The notes under the pieces are model-generated. The model searched no databases and was not told the origin of the DNA. It was given only the letters and a program-made list of their open reading frames with translations. 64,000 nucleotides of DNA, taken from Okapia johnstoni (Eukaryota; Chordata; Mammalia; Artiodactyla; Giraffidae). A program made the position numbers and the translations under genes. Below are positions 58,283-64,000 of the stretch, piece by piece (the stretch's first letter is position 1; every line of letters begins with the position of its first letter). The stretch lies in assembly GCA_024291935.2 (NCBI GenBank), contig CM044317.1, forward strand, positions 21,908,230-21,972,229, written 5' to 3'.

Positions 58283-58560
58283 TCTGGCATCTGTTTGAAA
58301 ATTGTGACCCTGAATCCTGTAACTTGGGTTTCTGTGATGAAGGGTGCATCTTTCCAATGACAAAAGCTTCGGAAGAATAGTTGCAATACTCTTTTGTAAA
58401 ATAAAGTATCTTTATAATCCTCATTGTTTTTGACCCCCCTTAAAATAGTATATGCCTTCTGAGATGATAGCATACTTCTCAAGAGGCTGAGCTATGTATT
58501 TAACTTTTTCTAGTGCTTTCCATATGTTGGCATTAAGGGGCCAGTAAATGTATGGGGTGG

Positions 58561-58772
58561 TTTCCCTGGTGACTCAGATGGTAAAGAATCTGCCTGCCAT
58601 GCAGGAAATCCGGGTTCAATCCTTGGGTCAAGGAGATCCCCCTGGAGAAGAGAATGGCTACCCACTCCAGTATTCTTGCCTGGAGAATTCCATGGACAGT
58701 GGAGGCTGGCGGGATACAGTCCGTGAGGTTGCAAAAAGTCGGACACAACTGAGTGACCAACGCTTTTCAAAG
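58561..58772 (+). mobile_element. Bov-tA SINE
   Basis: 'tttccctggtgactcagatg', 'gaaatccgggttcaatcctt' (B-box region) and a tail 'ggacacaactgagtgacc' are complete. Imperfect flanks gtatggggtgg (58550-58560) and gtatagggtagg (58773-58784) may be the target duplication. Confidence 0.94.
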
Positions 58773-58784
58773 GTATAGGGTAGG

Positions 58785-59691
58785 AATATGAAGGATTCAA
58801 CTGCCAAACTCTGGAGTTTTTCCCTTTACTTTCTTTGATTTTACCAAAGGTATTATGATATGCAAATATTGGATTGAAGTACAGTTTGGACTTGGGTAGT
58901 AAAACGTTTTAGGGAGACCGACAAGATATGTAAATTCTAAGTGGTGTTGAATGGAAATATTTCTGAAATAGAATTTGAATTCTGAACTCAGTGTTGTATT
59001 ATTACCATCTAGGTAATTTTTTAAAGTTTTATTTATTAAGGTACTCATTGGAAATATTGATTTACATTGTGACCTTATATTCTTCATTGGGTCTTCATTA
59101 TAGTTAACTGGCCAGGTAATAAAAATTGAATAATTAAAGAGGACATTCTTGGTTAAAAATAATTAGACATGTATGTACCATTAGAGATTATTAGTATACC
59201 TATTAGAATGTACAATAAGGTAAAAGATGGTTAGAAACACTTTTAAGTATTCACAAAACTGAAAGAAGGCTGATTATAATATTTAATAAGAACACAATAT
59301 GGAAAGTTGATATTTTATATATATCTTTATTCCCGTCTTTTCAGGTAGAGATGTCATGTGACATATCCTGTAGTAAGATTTTCCAAAAGTGCCTACTTTG
59401 CCTTTATGTATTTCACACATTATTTTTCTCCTACCTAGTAAAATGACTTTTGATTAGCGGCATTCAGTTGAAAGTCATTCTCACTTGCCCTGGCGCTGTT
59501 TGTTCTTTAGAGCTGTGGTCCATTCACCTTTGTTCTTGCCCCGCAGTGCAGGCTCTCATCACACAGCAGATTGGAGACCAGGGCATCTTCCACTTCAAAC
59601 TGATCTTGTACATGATCTGGTTAACTTTGCTAGCCCTCACTTAAGTGTTGTAGTTCCCTGTAGCTCTACCTTAAATCCATTTATCTTCTTT
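58785..59691. other. No recognised feature
   Basis: AT-rich unique DNA. A 70-codon frame at 59485-59697 follows an acceptor-like 'ttgttcttgccccgcag' but has no donor or motif support. Confidence 0.45.
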
Positions 59692-59704
59692 ATCTAAGGT
59701 CTCT

Positions 59705-59973
59705 GCTGCTGCTAAGTCGCTTCAGTCGTGTCCGACTCTGTGCGACCCCATAGACGGCAGTCCACCAGGCTCCCCCGTCCCTGGGATTCTGCAGGCAAGA
59801 ATACTGGAGTGGGTTGCCATTTCCTTCTCCAGTGCATGAAAGGGAAAAGCGAAAGTGAAGTCGCTCAGTTGTGTCCGACTCCTAGCGACCCCATGGACTG
59901 CAGCCTACCAGGCTCCTCCAGCCATGGGATTTTCCAGGCAAGAGTACTGGAGTGGGGTGCCATTGCCTTCTCC
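59705..59973 (-). mobile_element. Bov-A2 SINE
   Basis: An antisense dimer starts with a short (CTG)n tail and 'taagtcgcttcagtcgtgtc'; the linker is 'gggaaaagcgaaagtgaag'. The exact 13 bp duplication atctaaggtctct is at 59692-59704 and 59974-59986. It is little diverged and likely young. Confidence 0.97.
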
Positions 59974-60089
59974 ATCTAAGGTCTCTAGCAGATATCAATA
60001 GTTGCATGGTTTCAGATATCATCTGTACATTGGTAATTTTCAAAGTTTTATATCTGTGAATGGGTCTTCTCCTAAGTTCTCAACTTAAA

Positions 60090-61010
60090 TATTTCCTTAG
60101 TATGTGCCCTAGGCTCTCTGATGGACACATCCAAGTTAGGAAAGTCAAAAAGGAGCTGTCGATGTCCACCTACAAAGCTCTGCTCCCCCACCGAACTCAG
60201 GTGATTTCATTAAGTAGAACTACCATGCCCACCATTGCTTTGACCCAAATTCCAGAATTCATCTCCTTCCCTCTGGCCTCTCGTTCAGTGCAGCAAGTCC
60301 CTTGGTTCTCTCTCTCCAAAACAAATGCTGAAGGAGAAGTCTTCTTGCTATTTCCTCTGCCATAGTCTCAGTTCAAGACCCCAGCATCTGGCTTAGTCTG
60401 CTGCAAAAGCTCTTGGCTCACTTCCCTGACCCTGCACTCCCCAGAGTAACCTCTTATGTATAAATCATATAACACGTTCCCTTGCCACAGATTCTCCAGT
60501 ATGTCGCATTACCTTTAGGCTAAAATGGAAGCTTCTCATTGTGTTCCACAAGACTGCCGTCCTGAGCACATCTCTCTCTACACTGCCTGATCCCTATCAG
60601 GCTCAACCTTTCAGCCTTCATTCTGTTCCTTGGACTTGCTAAGCTGTTCTCCTCTTGCACTTAGCTGTTTTTTCCTGCTTGGAATGCTGTTAACCCACAT
60701 CCTCTGAGTTATAGCTCCTTTTCCTTGTTCAAATCTCAATTCCATCATTCCTTCTTCAAACAGGCCATCTGTGACCCAAGTTTGAGCAGTTTCTTCTCTC
60801 CATCTCCAATGCATCTTTTAGCACACCATTGTGATAGAACTTGTCAGAACATGAAATGATCAATTTAATTGTTTTCATGTTTTTTTTTTTGGTCTGATTC
60901 TCCCCACTCTTGACTCCATGAGGTCAGTGACATTTCACCAAAGCCCTCTGCATCTCAGAGCCCAGTCAATAGCTCCTAGTGGCTGCTTCAAAGCTTTTGT
61001 GGGTTCATTC
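60090..61010 (+). mobile_element. L2 LINE 3' region (sense)
   Basis: 'ttgctttgacccaaattcca', 'acctttaggctaaaatggaa', 'tttcctgcttggaatgctgt', 'cttgttcaaatctcaattcc' and 'aaacaggccatctgtgaccc' track the sense L2 3' region for about 0.9 kb. No intact coding frame remains. Confidence 0.7.
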
Positions 61011-63067
61011 ACCACCTTAAGTCCAGTTTCTTGTTTATTAAATGAAGGTATCAGGACAGGTGACTGCCAAACCTGTCCTACCCAGACAGTTTTAATTCTC
61101 ATCGTGTCTCTAGTTCTCTGACGGAGTCCGCTACCTCCTTAACATCCTGTGAATGGCTGTGTTTATTCAGGTCTTCAGGCCGTTGCTCCCTCTCCTCTCC
61201 TCAGTGTCCTTCCCCTCTTCTGTGCCTGCCAAATTCCTTAAGGATTTCCCTTCTTCTCCTTTTGTTTGTACCCTTCAGAGAGGAATGTAATCGTTTGGTG
61301 TCTGTGTATCTTGCCTTTTGCTACTACATGGTTAGCTGTTAAGCATGGGATTATAACTTTAACTTTTGGATCCCATGGCAGCCATTACAGTGCTAGCCTA
61401 TAGTGCATACTCAGTACATGCCTTATAACTCAGTAATGAGGGCATGATGTCCCAAAACGTTCATTTCATAACAATAAGAACGTTTGAACTGTTTTACTAA
61501 TTTACCTGAAACAAAACAGATTTTAAAAAAGCAACCAAATAGGTGTATCTTTCTTAAGTCTGAACTGGAGAAAAAAATCTGAAAATGGAAATTTAGGTTT
61601 ATGATGAGGAGGAATTTTGCAAACATTTGTAAGCAATCTTACTAAAAAAGGTTTGAAAAAATGTATAATCGTAGATATTTGAAAAGAGAAATAAATGGGT
61701 ATTGTTTTTGTTTTTTTAATTATTAACTGAGGTTAAAGCTTGAGCTGGGTTTTTAATTTGGTTTGGTTTGTTCAGGTATTAGGAATTTAGAGGAGCTCTA
61801 TGAAAATATCCCGCCTACACACTTTGAATATCCACTTCCTGCTTATCTTCGGAACAGCTTGGTTCTTTTAATAGCAAATGGCTGAGTGGAGGGGAACCAT
61901 TTGTAGTGGGTAAATTTAAGTACATTGTGTCCTCCCATCCCAAGCAGAAGTCATGCTAACTGCTTGGGGATTTGGTGCAAATGTGCTTGCTTTTTGCTGT
62001 TGTCCAGATCCTTGACAAGTCAGTATTTTAGGATATTATCCATTGTTATGCAAGAAGAAGAATCACTGGTCAAATTTTTTTAAATTCTGAAGCTAGGAAA
62101 CACCTCATCTATTCTTTTTATAAACATGTTGATTTATTATGTTTTTTTTTAGAGGCTGTTCTTCAAATTTCCATAGGCTAGGAAAGGAAGAGCTAGTGTT
62201 GGGGAGAATCACACGCTTGTTTCCTCATTTCATGTGTGAACCTAATGCTATACATTGCTGTGTGTACACAAATGGTAAATTCCTCTTAATCCAGAGTAGC
62301 TGGAGAATGTGTGCTCAAATTTAAGAGTAATCATCTATTCCATTCAGAGATTAACTGTTTTCAAACAATTCAGTCAAATACACCGACAGTATTTTAAATT
62401 TATTTTTAATGACATAAATTGCACTTAGCAGCCCATGGTAATCAGTGTGTACATCAACTATTGGTGAAGAGCATTATTCTAGATAATGCCTGTGATTGGA
62501 TTAATTCTCAGTCTATCCCAGAATTTACTGTTTTGCATAAACAGCTTGTTTTCAAGGCATCCATTTCTTTTGGAAAAGTAGAGATGAGAAAAAATGTCTG
62601 CTTCTATAAATATCTTGTTTGGGGTAAATAGCTATTTTTTTTTTCCCTAGTGAATAATGCAAAGGATTTCCCAAAAGGTTGCTGTAGTTTTGCATGGGAG
62701 AACTGAGAGAACACTTGTTGGATGTACAGCTGAGTGTTGAAGGCAGGTGAATCTTATTCTGTTGTTCTTACACAGCAGCCTCATGCTGGGTCCAAGTTGT
62801 GTGGTATCTGGAAAAAGGTTTGCTATGTAATGCTTTAGGATTGGCATTGCAAATTCTTCCTTTTAGGGGAGCATTGCTGATGTGAATGTTGGCAAGGCTG
62901 TGTCCTGTGGCTAGTTAGATCCCTCAGGAATTAATACCTACAGAAGCTGGGACTGGGGAGACTGAGAATATAGAGAAACAGTAGATTCAGGGTACCTCAA
63001 TCAAAAAGGGTAGGAACCATCAGGGTAATACACTGAAAATGTAGGATGGGAAATTCATGCATCAGTA
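61011..63067. other. 2 kb unique DNA, no named feature
   Basis: No young SINE, CpG cluster or credible open frame was seen. Pyrimidine-rich at 61185-61265. Confidence 0.45.
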
Positions 63068-63152
63068 TGAAAATCACATGGACAGAGGAGCCTGATGGGC
63101 CACAGTCCATGAGGTCACGAAAAGTCAGACACGACTAAGTGACTGAGCATGC
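63068..63152 (+). mobile_element. Bov-A 3' half
   Basis: 'aatcacatggacagaggagc' to 'acacgactaagtgactgagc' is the 3' part of a Bov-A/Bov-tA unit. Its 5' half is missing. Confidence 0.9.
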
Positions 63153-63274
63153 ACAAAGAAACACAATACTGTATGAAATATTACTGCATCCCTTCAAAAT
63201 TGACCATAAAGGGGCTGACTTCAATTTCAGGGAAAGGGTAAATATTTAATTAAGACCTCTGTGTTTAGGTAGGA

Positions 63275-63597
63275 CTTCCCTGATAGCTCAGTTGGTAAAC
63301 AATCCGCCTGCAATGCAGGAGACCCCAGTTCAGTTCCTGGGTCAGGAAGATCCACTGGAGAAGGGATAGGCTACCCGCTCCAGTATTCTTGGGCTTCGCT
63401 GGTGGCTCAACTGGTAAAGAATCTGCCTGCGATGCGGGAGACCTGGGTTTGTTCCCTGAGTTGGGAAGATCCCCTGGAGAAAGGAAAGGCTACCCACTCC
63501 AGTATTCTGGCCTGGAGAATGTTGTTCTCCAGGAGAATACTGGAGAACAGTATTCTGGGTCACAAAGAGTTGGACACAACTGAGCAACTTTCACTTT
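63275..63597 (+). mobile_element. Tandem Bov-tA composite with internal fold-back
   Basis: Two tRNA-like heads occur in tandem ('gacttccctgatagctcagt' near 63275 and 'gcttcgctggtggctcaact' near 63393), joined at 'ccagtattcttgg', a dimer layout I believe recurs in ruminant Bov-tA. In the second unit the expected 'ccatggacagaggagcctgg' segment is replaced by a fold-back (63499-63558) before the normal end 'gttggacacaactgagcaac'. Confidence 0.92.
63499..63558. repeat. Forward-inverted-forward fold-back
   Basis: ccagtattct..cctggagaa (63499-63519), a 5-base spacer, its reverse complement ttctccaggagaatactgg (63525-63543), and a third forward piece cagtattctgg (63548-63558). Confidence 0.9.
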
Positions 63598-64000
63598 ATT
63601 TGTTAACATCTCTTTAGTTATGTTTTGGTAGGATGACTTGGACTTTTTCCTTGTGTTTTCAGATAAAGATGTAAATTCTCTTTGATTGATATCCTGTGAT
63701 GTTCTGTAGTGACCCTGGTGAGGTCACTGGCTTGTCATTCCGATTCATCAGCAGCTGGTGTTTCACCAAGTAGTAGTGTGATTTTCACCACCCATTTGCT
63801 TGCACAAAATAAGAAGGCATCGCTTTGTATTGTAAAATACAGTTTGAAAGATTTTATGAAATCATAGTCCATTTTGATTAATTTTTACCAGCAGCTGCCT
63901 GCAACTTGGGCTTTGTTCTTGGTTGGATCATAACTGTTGAGGGAAGTTTGCTGCTTTTTGAACATGATTTCAAAGACTCATGGTTCCAGACCTCAGACAT
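63598..64000. other. No recognised feature
   Basis: Unique AT-rich sequence to the window end. Confidence 0.5.

Noticed and set aside
1..64000. CRISPR array, operon, phage or bacterial-type system
   Set aside because: No regularly spaced direct repeats, no dense co-oriented coding frames and no ribosome-binding pattern. The repeat content is plainly mammalian.

Overview
This window looks like nuclear DNA from a ruminant, most likely a bovid such as cattle, sheep or goat. The evidence is the repeat content. It has Bov-A2 and Bov-tA SINEs (BovB-derived and tRNA-Glu-derived), several 3'-truncated-family BovB (RTE) LINE fragments, CHR-2-type cetartiodactyl SINEs and a ruminant LINE-1 ORF1 fragment. 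These lie over an older mammalian layer of MIR, L2, L1M, MLT1 LTR and hAT DNA transposon remnants. The DNA is AT-rich, and I find no protein-coding gene I can support. Almost every open frame longer than 60 codons falls in a repeat or is a chance frame in AT-rich DNA. The only recognisable coding relics are broken LINE genes: L1 ORF1, and the C-terminal part of the BovB polyprotein in three larger copies.

Layout. 1-5.7 kb is a dense repeat cluster: an L1 3' end, Bov-A2 and Bov-tA sharing one target site, a hAT remnant split by a Bov-tA, a CHR-2-like SINE, and an L1M split by a Bov-A2. 6.44-6.93 kb is the only CpG island. It is a likely promoter, with a good minus-strand splice donor suggesting a leftward non-coding first exon. 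7-16 kb is mostly unique DNA with scattered SINE, MIR and L2 copies. 16.2-18.5 kb is a long antisense L2 interrupted by later SINEs, followed by an MLT1 LTR. 19-28.7 kb mixes Bov-tA, MIR, hAT, L2 and old L1. 29.0-30.15 kb is an L1 5'UTR/ORF1 piece that ends in an A-rich tract with a possible target-site duplication. 30.95-45.7 kb holds the large BovB fragments (one plus, two minus) among MIR, L2, Bov-tA and CHR-2 copies. 48.26-56.08 kb has no young ruminant SINE or BovB at all, the longest such gap here. 56-64 kb returns to ordinary repeat density, with an unusual fold-back inside the last Bov-tA composite.

No operon, RNA gene, CRISPR array, phage or novel gene system is visible. The most worthwhile leads are the CpG-island promoter, the SINE-depleted block, several fold-back or template-switch-like rearrangements, and the ORF1-only L1 insertion. 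The window reads as intronic or intergenic mammalian DNA next to one promoter. Family names were assigned by recalling consensus sequences, without a database search, so boundaries of old repeats are good to tens of bases only.
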